Both the position numbers and the translations under genes were made by a program. A DNA stretch of 64,000 bases from NCBI GenBank assembly GCA_002682825.1, contig NOKP01000003.1, positions 124,001-188,000 of the forward strand, given 5' to 3'. The notes below the pieces were generated by a model. It saw only the letters and a list, made by a program, of their open reading frames with translations. It ran no database searches and had not been told where the DNA came from. Origin of the DNA: Neonectria sp. B-13. Lineage: Eukaryota > Ascomycota > Sordariomycetes > Hypocreales > Nectriaceae. Shown piece after piece: positions 1 to 9,579 of this stretch (its first letter is position 1; each line of letters begins with the position of its first letter).

Positions 1-1084
1 TAGGGTCAAATCAAGGTCAGATTAACCCACACAACCATCTCATTCAGTGCTTCTAGGTCAGGTCTCTTAACCTCCTTCCCATAGGAGACCTTCATCATCG
101 AGTTGCTATCTATCACCAGATAGTCTCCCAGAGTAAGTCAGGAGTCATCATAGGATTTCATAGGCAATTTCCTCTGACCAATCGCAACAGAATTAATCCC
201 ACACCACTAAGATAATTCATCGAAATAAGCATCAGAGAAGCTTAGGTCAGTCCATTCCGTAATATTGTTTATTTTAACCTCCCTAGACCTCTTTGTCTTA
301 TAGGTCAGGTCAGGGTCTATCCAGACAGTCTCTATAACTCCATCAGTAAGGTCAGCCAATTCCTTCGCCATAGATCATCCGAACTCAGGGTCATTCACAA
401 TAATCTAGGGTATAATGACTCCAATCTTCATGATCAAGATCCTTTGCTTCAAGGCTGCCCTATTCTCAATCAATGAGGTCAGGCAAGAGTCACCTTCAGG
501 TCCATCCTTCACAATAGCTTCAGCCATCTTTCGATCTTCCAGGTTCATCTGTTTAAGGATCCTAGGGGTTACCATAGGAATAGGCTAGCTTCACTTAGCT
601 TCTTCCAGCTCCTCATTCATCCTTTGCCTCTTGGTTGCAGCTGTATTAAAAGTAACATTATTATTCAAGATTCCAGTGGATTCATTATAGTCACCTTTAT
701 CGATTAGGATAATATTGGACTTTATTATCCTATTGACTAAGGGGTCCCCTTCAGAAAGCCCTGTCCTTCCGCTGGTCCTATCAATGATCATGTCTTCAAA
801 CAGAGGGTCTTAACTCCTCTTCATAAAGTCAGTCACTAGGTCTTGCTCTTCCTAATTGAGGTTCCAATTTCAGATAGCAGATCCAGTCATCAATCTATCA
901 AGAAATCTTATAGCAGGTAACTTTAGGAACTTCCTTATCCATATAACAATAAGTTTCTTAACTCCTCTAAGGAATCCTATCTTCTAGACAAGCTTAGGGG
1001 GGAGAATTGCTTCTCTTTGACCTACCTAGGCAATACCAGCTTCTAAGTCAAAGTCACAATAGCCAGCTTCCTTGTCCTTCTTCA

Positions 1085-2450
1085 ACTCATAGCATTGGTT
1101 TAGGAAGTAACCAGCAATACAGCAGTAGAAACACTTTAACTATCTCTGCCCATAGCTAGCATTAATAAGGACATCCTAGTAGTCAGTTCCAAAGGATCCT
1201 ATGTACATAGGATAGTTGCTATTAATAGAGAGGTTGAAAAACCTTTGCTTATTGAGATTTCCTTGGAGAACAGCTGCAAGCCGTGCCTCTAGGTCCTTAT
1301 ATCTCTTTGAAACATTGATACTCATGTTTTGGACCATTTGAGCAAGGGAGTCGATCACCGTATCTGTTTTTGGGTTATTCAGAGGTTAGTTTCCTAGTTC
1401 CATATCCTTCTTAGGGGGTCTTTTATCTAGATCCAATTCTCTTTCCTAGGGTTCCTCAATTAGTTCTTTGAAAGATTAGTCCCACTTCAACAAGCTTAAG
1501 ATAAGATTGACCATTGCATCATATAGCTTAGATTGAAGGTCTTAGACTAGGATATTCTTCTATTAACACACCCAGATAATGACCCTACAGAGTAAGGTAT
1601 AGAAAACAGCATAAGAATTTCCTTCCTTGAACTTTCTACTGTTATTAAGAGTATTACATAACTCTCTATAGGTCTTAAGCCAGGTAAGGATCTCTTTATC
1701 TATCGTATTCCTCATAGACTATATATTCATCTTAAGGACCTTCTAGAGAGGTTAGATCTATTGTTCTTTATCTCCTTCCTTAAAGTCTTCCAGAAGCTTA
1801 GCCTTTGTTACCTCCCAGGAGCCATACTTACAGGCTTTCTGCACCTTTGTCCTAATATCCTCATGAACAAAGTACATCATCAGTTAGACCTTCCTTTCAT
1901 TCAAATGGACCTATCCCTTAATGTAGTTCTCAAACATTCTCAGGTAACTGGAAATGTTAGTCCCTTTGAAGATACAGTTGAACATATGGATTGGAATAAG
2001 AGCTTCAGATTCTTCACTTACCCTTTCCTTTACCTCTGGGTCCTAAGACTTCGAGCTCATCTTGCTGGTCTTGGTATTGGGTTCGATTAGTGTCTGATTT
2101 AGCGAACGGACCTCGTGTAAGGGTATGACGGGTACTGACAATGACTTCGTATGTTTGTCTAATCGGTTCAGGTTCAGGTGTATTGTCCTCATAGGCATCG
2201 CATAAGATACCTCCTTCCTTCTCTTTCTTCTTTTTCCTCTGGTGGTAGTAGCAAAATTGAGTCTATTGTCTATGGAATCCTTGCTCATCGGAGAGCAATT
2301 CTTTCCTCTGGACACAGCCTTTGCTAACCACACTAAAACAAAAGCTCGGCTGCTGTTGTATTTTTCTTGGGGAAATAAGAGAGCAGCCAAGTAACAAATT
2401 GGATAATAAATGAATGAAAATACAAGATAAAAATCAGGTTGACTGTCCAA
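1085..2450 (-). pseudogene. Gag-like relic with mutated zinc knuckle
   Basis: Minus-strand fragments carry features of a retrotransposon Gag. A segment near 1890-2030 reads IPIHMFNC..FKGTNISSYLRMFENY, similar in layout to the Gag core of fungal LTR elements. At 1092-1133 a zinc knuckle CX2CX4[H]X4C is recognisable, but the histidine position is tyrosine (Cys-Phe-Tyr-Cys, Ala-Gly-Tyr, Asn-Gln-Cys). A CAC-to-TAC change would explain this and fits C-to-T mutation. Frames switch and stop between the fragments, so no functional protein is expected. The fragment at 591-791 may continue the same product. Identification rests on motif shape, not on a database search. Confidence 0.5.
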
Positions 2451-3414
2451 TTCGAACAGCCTATCTTCATAGTCATCATAATAATCTCTCTGTGCAGGTT
2501 GATTCTCTTAATGTTTCTCAGCCTACTTATTAATCTCTCTTCTATTCCTTCTCTTTCTTAATAAATCCTCTCTTCCCTTCTCTTCCCTTAGCTCCTAACT
2601 TCTCATAACACAGAGGGTCATTAAAGCTAGGGTAGCTAGGTACCTATCCCTTGTCAGAAACCACATTATGATCATTCCAGCAATACCCTCCCATCGTATA
2701 AACCAACGCATATTCTCTCTCTGCTCATAGCTCAATAGGGGAAAATAGCACTCTTTTTCTCATAAAGATTCCCTATAGTCATAGAAATCCAGAGATATTA
2801 TGCCATAAGGTCCTTCTGAGTTCAGGTATGCTCTATTTTCCTTCGGAACTTATAGGGCAGAGGAATAAGCATAGTAGTAGGTAGTGTAGTTCGGAGTTCA
2901 GGCGTCCAATGTTATCTTGCTTCTTGCGATAGTCTCAGTCAAGCCCTATGTCTCCCTTTTTGCTGGGTCGATTCATCGTTGCTTTTTCAGGTCCATAGGT
3001 CCAGGGTCCTTTCAGGGAGGTCTCAATCCCCTCTCTTTCCCAATTCTTATCATCTTTCCGCTTTCCTTGCGTTCAGTAGCAGCAGCTTGGAAGTGCATCA
3101 ATTGATCCCTTTGACAGGCTAGATCAATTGACTTGCTGCCCCACCGTGACCTCCAAATTTGGCAGCGGAAAGGGACAAGAAACAACACCCCAAATGGATG
3201 ACAGTCCCTTAGTGAGGTACACAGAAATGCATCGCACAGGCGTCTCAGTCGGTCAGCCCAAAGCTGCACCAGACAGCGCGTATGTGGTCAGGCAGTCTAG
3301 TGTTTAGTACCTCCTAATAGGGAAGTATCTCATAAGATTGATTATCAAGCCGAAAGCAGGAAAGAATGTTGGCAAGGCATCGAAAAGGCCTACAGTTGGC
3401 TTGACAATCGGCAT

Positions 3415-3707
3415 TGTAGAAGACAGAGGTTCGACCTAGAATAGAGTAGTAATTTCGAATGTAAAATACAGAATAAACTCCTAGAAAACAAAGGCAAAGG
3501 GTAGAGCTTTGAGCTCAATGAGCTCATATCTCTCGTCTCTCTACAGTAAGAATCTCTCAAGTCTCTTGTCTCTCAAGATGATGATGAAAAGAAAAAGACC
3601 CTCTCCCTCCTTCCCTACTTAACCCTCCTTGCAGCAGCCCCCTTCCACACCCAATTACATCCCTGCTAGCAACCAGCTAGCCCACTTATTCCTTTGCCCC
3701 TGCCACA
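3415..3707 (-). repeat. Probable 5' LTR of the retroelement
   Basis: Read on the minus strand the segment starts TGTGGCAG at 3707 and ends TTCTACA at 3415, the TG...CA ends usual for LTRs, giving a 293-bp unit. Its outer end coincides with the point where homology to MFS sugar transporters stops abruptly (after the conserved ILNGCLMIFN stretch). The five bases just outside (3708-3712, ATGTT) would be one half of a target-site duplication. The partner LTR is not in the window, so the inner end is an inference from the terminal dinucleotides only. A direct repeat GAGCTC...GAGCTC lies inside. Confidence 0.55.
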
Positions 3708-4963
3708 ATGTTATCCAGTTAAAGATCATCAAGCAGCCATTGAGGATGTTTTTGTCGCGAGGATTCGTGATGCCTACTGTTTCCAAAACTCGAACAAGAT
3801 AATACCTGTGTCGGGTTAGCAGATGTCCTGAAATGAACAATGTTCAAGATTTTAACTTGCGATACTAGGCCATTTCCAGACCACTGCGAGAAAACTCCAA
3901 GGCACATGATGATGAAAATTCGCTTTCGGTTTCCTGGACTGGTAAAGAGTGTTTTCCAGCCGGTTTCGTTGCTCATCTCAGCCTCGATGATGCTTCGCAT
4001 TTGCTCAAACTCAAGGTTGGCGAACTCATCCTCGGCGTTGCCGTTGGCATGGTACTTCACCAGAACCTTTTTCGCGTCATCTGATCGTCCCTGAGCAATC
4101 AACCAGCGAGGGGACTCTGGCAAGGTGAACACGCCCACCATCTGCACAAAAGCTGGTGCAGCTTGAAGCAGAGACGGGATTCTCCAGGCCCACTCGGTGG
4201 GGATGCTGAAAGTGCCAAAGGTTGTCCAAGCAGCCATCATAGCTCCAATATACCAGGAGGTTTGGTAAAGTGAGGTGATAACTTGTCGGTCTTTGGGATG
4301 GGCCAGTTCTCCAATCAACATTGGGGCGTAGGTGTTGGCGAAGACAAGTCCGAAGCCGATGACGAAACGAGAAACGATGAACATGGCAACTAAAACGCAA
4401 GTTAGTAAGAATTCTGCGAAATACCCTATCCACAAACTCTAGCATCTTACAGTGTATGGAACAGCCCTGGATGATTCCACCAATGGCCATGATGATGGAG
4501 CCGAGAAAGATGCCGACGCGTCGTCCGTGGCGATCTCCGACCATGCTGATGAATGGAGTAGCCAGCACACAGCCCAGGGGTAAAATCGCTGACATGATGC
4601 CGAGGACACCTCCTCGAGGTTGACCGAAATCTACACGTAGAAACCAGTCAGTCAGAACTTCCAGTAGCACGATAGGAGTGGAGAGTAAAAGAGGCACGTA
4701 CAGTTATCCCAAGTAGGCACTGCCTGTAGCCCATTCATCATTGCGCCGTCGAATCCCAGTGTGATGGCGGGAACAAGGCACCCCGGAATGATGCGTAGGT
4801 AGAGGGACAGCAGGTTCCGGTTCTTGTAGAACGGAGGGGCCTGGCTTGCCATCTCCTGGATGCGCTCGTCGATGCTCAAGGCATCTTGAGCGTGATCAGG
4901 GCCACCGCATGTCTCCGTGAAGGAGTCGCTTGGTTGCTCCTTTTCCATGCTTTGTTTAGCCAT
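3655..4963 (-). pseudogene. MFS sugar transporter, 3' end lost to LTR insertion
   Basis: Four exons (4702-4963, 4451-4630, 3861-4389, 3655-3805) join in frame to 373 residues. The protein is a sugar-porter-type MFS carrier of the lactose permease/hexose transporter group. Visible motifs are a first membrane segment with GFDGAMMNGLQ, the loop GDRHGRRVGI, and PESPRWLIAQGR before the central loop. The family usually has about 520-540 residues and twelve helices. Here similarity ends after ILNGCLMIFN in helix 8, and the last 17 or so residues plus the stop are read from the adjacent LTR. About four helices are therefore missing and transport is unlikely. Intron 3 (3806-3860) starts with GCAAGT, a GC-AG intron with branch site TGCTAAC. 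The start ATG at 4963 has a good context (ACCATGG). Confidence 0.85.
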
Positions 4964-5340
4964 GGTCTCGGGAGTTCGGTGAGTCGCCCAATACAGATTG
5001 TTGTTGAATGTATAGATGTACTGAGGCGGTAGTGGTAAAGGATAGCAAAGAGATAGAGAATAAAACCAAATAGAGACCGAGGGGGGTCTAAATATTTGTT
5101 GTTCAAGACCTTTACCCCATAACTATCCTTATTGTCGTCTCCGCATTGTTTCTCCTCCGCATTTCCTCCACACACATGTAGTCGAAGGGATGCGAAAATC
5201 ATCGCGGAGAGTGCGGGGGTGTGGAGCTCGGGAACTTGCCGAACCACATGTTGGTGGTTTTCTGCTCTCTTGTGGGCTGAATGCAAATAGTCTAAAAGGC
5301 TTCCCCACAATTATATCACAAGGGGAGAGGAACAGGCACG
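4964..5340 (-). promoter_or_regulatory. Upstream region of the transporter
   Basis: No convincing gene lies here. Read on the minus strand it is the 5' region of the truncated transporter. It contains two close CTCCGC elements (plus-strand 5137-5165), that is CGGAG on the other strand, which could be half-sites for a Zn2Cys6 regulator. This is suggestive only. Confidence 0.25.
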
Positions 5341-5604
5341 ATGACATCGGTAAATATGCTGCTACTAACTCCTACAGAATACACCGGAACAAGTAGACAG
5401 TACGAATACCATGATTTCCCTCCAGCTCAGTACTGGGGAGACCGGAAGCCTTCGTTCCAGACCAAGTTCTGGGTTGCTGCCACTGTAGATACTGCTTGTG
5501 CAGCTCTTGCAATCATTTCAGCCGTTATTACTGAACCAATAGAATCATCCCTACAAAACTCATTGTTGTTCTATTGCTATCCTACTCTGTATCCCGAGCC
5601 GTGA
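5341..5604 (+). CDS. Small hypothetical ORF with one membrane segment
   Basis: An 87-codon open frame begins with ATG at 5341. It encodes a polar, aromatic-rich start followed by one hydrophobic stretch (residues about 43-60, with VAATVDTACAALAIISAVI) that could span a membrane. I do not recognise a family. It could be the first exon of a longer membrane protein or a remnant, because nothing obviously in frame follows. It may equally be a chance frame. Confidence 0.2.
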   Translation: MTSVNMLLLTPTEYTGTSRQYEYHDFPPAQYWGDRKPSFQTKFWVAATVDTACAALAIISAVITEPIESSLQNSLLFYCYPTLYPEP

Positions 5605-7606
5605 AAACGACCGTGTTCTAGTTCATGCCAAGGCGTGGAGCAAACCCAATCACCAGCCAATTATGTTAGGAACCGGGGCCATGGAAATTGGCTAGCCACC
5701 AGGGTCCGTGCTAAGTTGGTAGTTGACAACCTTCGGGAACTATCCGCATGCGCCAAGGGCGAAGTATCTCCGGCTTCGTGAATCTCGGGTGCTTGAATTG
5801 GTGGTAAAAAATTGGACAAGATGCAGGAAGATGCGGTCATGGCTGGAAATTTCCCGACAGCATCTGTGAGTGGACGACTGACTTGAAATGTCAGTACTCC
5901 AACATGGACTACTTTAATATTACGCAATATTTCTTGAGAATACCGACCCATCACATCAATTGAAGGATCGAACTCTCAACTGAGCTTACAATAGCATACG
6001 TAATTGGTGCCTATATGTACCGTATGACTGACGATCTGACTTCCACTTTCATATGAACGCGCGGCATGCAGTACATGAGTGAGGAAAGCTGCTCAGTAAC
6101 AATGGATGCACTGGTCCAGCGTAGGTCCCATGCCCTAGAGAGTAAAGATAGGTCTATATTGATGAATAAATTAATATCTGGCCTCTCAATACTAACTTCG
6201 GCTAGAGCTATGTATAGCTAGCATAGTACAGCACCTTGATAAATGCTCTTGAGCTGTGAACCAGCGGCTTCCTCGCGGGTCCTCCACTCTCCCACTTCTG
6301 GCTCGTCACAGGGAGCCGAAGTGAGCTGAAAAGATTGGGAATCCCTCAGTCAATGAACAAGCAGATACATCATTACAAGTCTACTGCGCGCATCAAATTA
6401 TAGCTTATAATATGCACCTTGTGCGGAGGCAGCTTGGAGATCCGGGACGGCAAGGGCTGCTGAACAGGAGGTCTTCCATGGGTCCGTGAGACAGACAGAT
6501 CAAAAGATGGGAAAAGGTCTAGAAAACGAGGTGATGAGCTAAGCTAGCTACGGGGGGAATCATCCCTTATGTACACAGTGATCCTATTCCCTTCCTTTCT
6601 ATCCATTTCCATGAATGCGTTGGCATAACTGTTGTGATGCCGGATGCTTGCTTGCAAGATGTCCGTGGCCGCGACCGGCACGTGACATCTTTGGCGGGCG
6701 CATTAACAAGGGCCTGTTGTCACCCGAGAGTTGTGGCGGCCGCCTCTCAGGGGCCTGTATCACCACTAAATCCTTCTATCACCACCCTAGACCATTCCCT
6801 AATTAGCGCACAGCGCCCGTTTAGCTCAGTAGTAGACTCTAATATAAAGAGGTCCCGCACACGCTCCCCCTACCTAATGCACCCTTCGTATAATAGGTTC
6901 TTAGCTTACTGTTCTCATTGTGTGTCGAGCGACGAGTAACTTACACGGGTGCCTACTGTGGCAATTCACACGCCATCAAATGATGCGCTGGTCCTCAACC
7001 ATGACTAAAAGCTTCCCAGGCTTTGGGTAGCAATCTGAACAGATAAACGCGACAGAGTATGCTATGCGATATGGCCATGATATGGCCATTCTAGCAAAAT
7101 TCAGTAGTGATATTAAATCGCCCGCCCGCAAGTCACGTCTCGCGGGGGAGTGATCTGCAGCAGAGCGCGCCCAGTCCTCTCATTAAGAAAAAGTCCCGAT
7201 AAAGATAAGAAAAAGGAAGCTGACAAGCAGGGGTCGTACAGCTAAAGCTGCTCTCTGGGTAAATAGATCAGCAGGGCCAAATCCTTCAGTCGTGGGGCCC
7301 AGGAGCTAGTATCCACCAACTGGGCTCCGGTTTCAAACATCTCAGCCGCGCGGTTTCAAACATCTCGTAAAGTAATTAAATGTCGTGTAGTGGTTTAAAC
7401 TACGTCTGCTCAGCCGCAGATGAGGCTTCATAATGTGAACGGGCTCAGATTATGAATTCCTTAGTAGTATTTAATATTTGAGGTAGGCCACACCTGCTTC
7501 TTTTCGAGTCGACAACCATCATTCTCTCCTTCATATTTCACATGGTATTTACTTTTTCGACACTCTTTACATTGTAGTTGATCTACATTTACTTTTTCAT
7601 TCCAAC
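5605..7606. other. Gene-poor stretch
   Basis: About 2 kb without a supportable gene. Short open frames exist on both strands (for example 5661-5954 minus and 6634-6939 plus), but they lack motifs, splice continuation and sensible composition. The right part is the upstream region of the LPMO-like gene. A weak box-A-like sequence (TAGCTCAGTAGTAGA) near 6824 is discussed under the rejected items. Confidence 0.5.
7329..7366 (+). repeat. 15-bp direct repeat upstream of the LPMO-like gene
   Basis: The 15-mer GGTTTCAAACATCTC occurs at 7329-7343 and again, identical, at 7352-7366, a 23-bp period. It lies about 240-280 bp upstream of the start codon at 7607, so it could be a pair of binding sites or a small duplication. 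Confidence 0.5.
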
Positions 7607-8931
7607 ATGCATCAATCGTACTCTCTCGACAGGCTGCTGGCAATTGCTGTTTTCGCACTGCCTCTAGCATCTGCCCATCTTGCCGCCTACACTGATGGCA
7701 TGTTCTGTCCAGAGGCAAGTCTCCATCTTATTTCCACTGTCTATTACGGATCGAGTGAGATGAAACTAACAGCTGGATAGAACTCTTATAAGGGACCCCT
7801 GACAAACTTCACCGACGGAAGCCACGTCGTTTTCGATCCGCTCCACGACCTTGAATTTGATAGCTGGTATGTTCATGAGCGCATCCCACTAACGACTCGC
7901 CGCGTAAGAAGTGTCCCCGCTAATACGGAATTCCACAGGTTTCTATCCAAGGGCCGCAACTGCCATCTCGCTGAGCCTACTGGCGTTTGGGAAATCCAGG
8001 CGAACTCCCAGATCTCTGTTCCATGGGCCAATTGGCAGGACTCAACTGGCTTTTATGCCGACGGCAAGGAGGAAAATGAGCGCCCCAGCCCGTACTCGGT
8101 GACCAACCCCGAGGTTGTTGCCCAGGGGCTTGTAAGCCCCTCGTACGGCCTCAACTCACCTAATTTGCATGCCGCAAACAAGTCTACTGCTGCTGGAACT
8201 TCCATCGCCATCGCCTACGTTGACAGTATCTGGGATGTGACCATGGAGAACCTGGTTGTTGTGTCAATTGCCGGAAAGACTCCCTTTGAGCGTGTTGCCA
8301 ACTACGAAATCCCCGACCTGGCGGCTTGCGAGTCGTGCATCTGCGTCACAGGGTTAGTGTTGACCACCTTAAGCTGCTTTGCTGCACCCTCGACTTCTCT
8401 TGACTAACTGTGTAATGCAGATGGGTGCCCGACGGATTCGGCATGCAGAACATGTACATGGCTGCCCACAAGTGCCGCGTCATCAACTCGAAGGGCGGCA
8501 AGACCCCCAAGATTCCTAGTCTTGTTCCTGGTCCTGGAGTTGTCGGCCCCAAGCAGATGATCGGGGCGTTCCAGAAGTCCGGAAACAATGTCGAGTGGAC
8601 CCAGGGACAGCAAGTTCCCACTTACTCGTCCCGCATGGGTTATATGGACGGTACGCGTTGATTCAGCACTACTGGGTACCATTGAGAGGCCATTTGCTAA
8701 CCATGATTTATTATTGCAGATGCGCAGACAGATATCTTTGGCGAGGTTGAGGACTCTGAGCCCGTCACCGCTGCTTCGTTGTCTACCAGCACACTTACTA
8801 CTGCCACCCGTACCACCGCTGCAGCCTCCAGCACTACCGTTGCAGCCTCTAGCACTTCCACTCCTAAGGCGGGCGCAGGATGCCCGTCTTTAAAGCGCCG
8901 TGGAATCAAGAACCGACGGGCCCACTGGTAG
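7607..8931 (+). CDS. Secreted LPMO-like protein with N-terminal His
   Basis: Five exons (7607-7714, 7781-7866, 7939-8352, 8421-8650, 8720-8931) join to 349 residues. A signal peptide of 23 residues (basic start, then LLAIAVFALPLASA) leaves a mature protein that begins His-Leu-Ala-Ala-Tyr. An exposed N-terminal histidine is the copper-ligand hallmark of lytic polysaccharide monooxygenases. Later segments, SIAIAYVDSIWDVTMENLVVVS and a CxxCIC...GW...NMYMAAHKC stretch, resemble a fungal secreted family annotated as LPMO-like that I know from memory, so assignment is moderate. The C-terminal about 60 residues are Ser/Thr/Ala-rich, then basic, with no hydrophobic GPI signal. Intron 1 (7715-7780) begins with GCAAGT, another GC-AG intron. 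It would act outside the cell on a polysaccharide, substrate unknown. Confidence 0.7.
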
Positions 8932-9579
8932 GCCGCTTGATGTAGTATGGTGGTGTTGTCGCATTGCATCGGCTGTCACAAGGTTCTCCCACATGACAGG
9001 CTTCCTAGGCCTGCTGGTCTTCCAAAGGTTGATCAATTTGGGCTCTCTCAACGAACCTGGATGCCCTCAACAACCTAGTCATCCGAGATGACACGTTTCC
9101 CTTCCTTTCTCATCCAAGATGATACGATTCCTATCCCTTCCTACGGACCAAATCGTGTATTTAATGACCTTCTTTTCCCGCTAGGATAGATAGAATCAAG
9201 AGCTTTTATCCCATTGATCCCTGCCATTAGATGTGATAGGTGTTGACAGACACACTGGTGTTTTAATGACTGCAAGGCTAGCCTGACAAGCTTAGCTACT
9301 ATTAAAGTGACCGTAGTGTTCAATTAATTGAATGCGCATGCTTTTCCCTTCTTTTAACTTCTGTATCCACTATATCCCTATTGATCTTTCAGGCTGCTGA
9401 GCTCCACCAAGATGTATAGATAAGCATAGAGCAGCAGGAGCTCAGCTCTAGAAACGGAAATGGCTTTTACTGTGCTTGAGTTTCGTCTCCAAGTCTAGTG
9501 TAATTACTAGCCAAAGCCTGGCTGAAAGAAGAAAAAGAAGTTCGGGTTTGCAGTCGCCTTTTAGCCAGCGCCCGTAGCC
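8932..9579. other. Intergenic, convergent 3' ends, small repeat
   Basis: The stretch separates the 3' ends of the LPMO-like gene and the D-lactate dehydrogenase gene. I see no gene. Around 9079-9145 a roughly 31-bp unit starting TCATCC.AGATGA.ACG occurs twice with mismatches. Confidence 0.45.

Larger units (their letters stand above)
1..3707 (-). mobile_element. Degenerate LTR retrotransposon, 5' part
   Basis: The interval reads on the minus strand as an LTR, an untranslated leader and a broken gag-like region that runs off the left edge of the window. No reading frame longer than about 135 codons survives, and frames are interrupted by many TAG and TGA codons. The sequence is rich in TA steps (ctag, ttag, tagg), which fits C-to-T change at CA sites of the RIP type, though I did not compute an index. 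A retroviral-type zinc knuckle relic lies at 1092-1133. Reverse transcriptase and integrase are not visible because the element continues outside the window. The insertion point is in the last exon of the transporter gene at 3655-4963. Superfamily (Copia or Gypsy) cannot be decided here. Confidence 0.7.

Noticed and set aside
3012..3269. Minus ORF of 85 codons in the retroelement leader
   Set aside because: No motif, lies between LTR and gag relic, composition looks random.
6817..6890. tRNA-like start GCGCCCG..TAGCTCAGTAGTAGA with a CTCT/AGAG hairpin
   Set aside because: The D-stem does not pair, no T-arm (GTTCRANNC) follows at the right distance and the acceptor stem has no partner. At best a SINE or tRNA relic.
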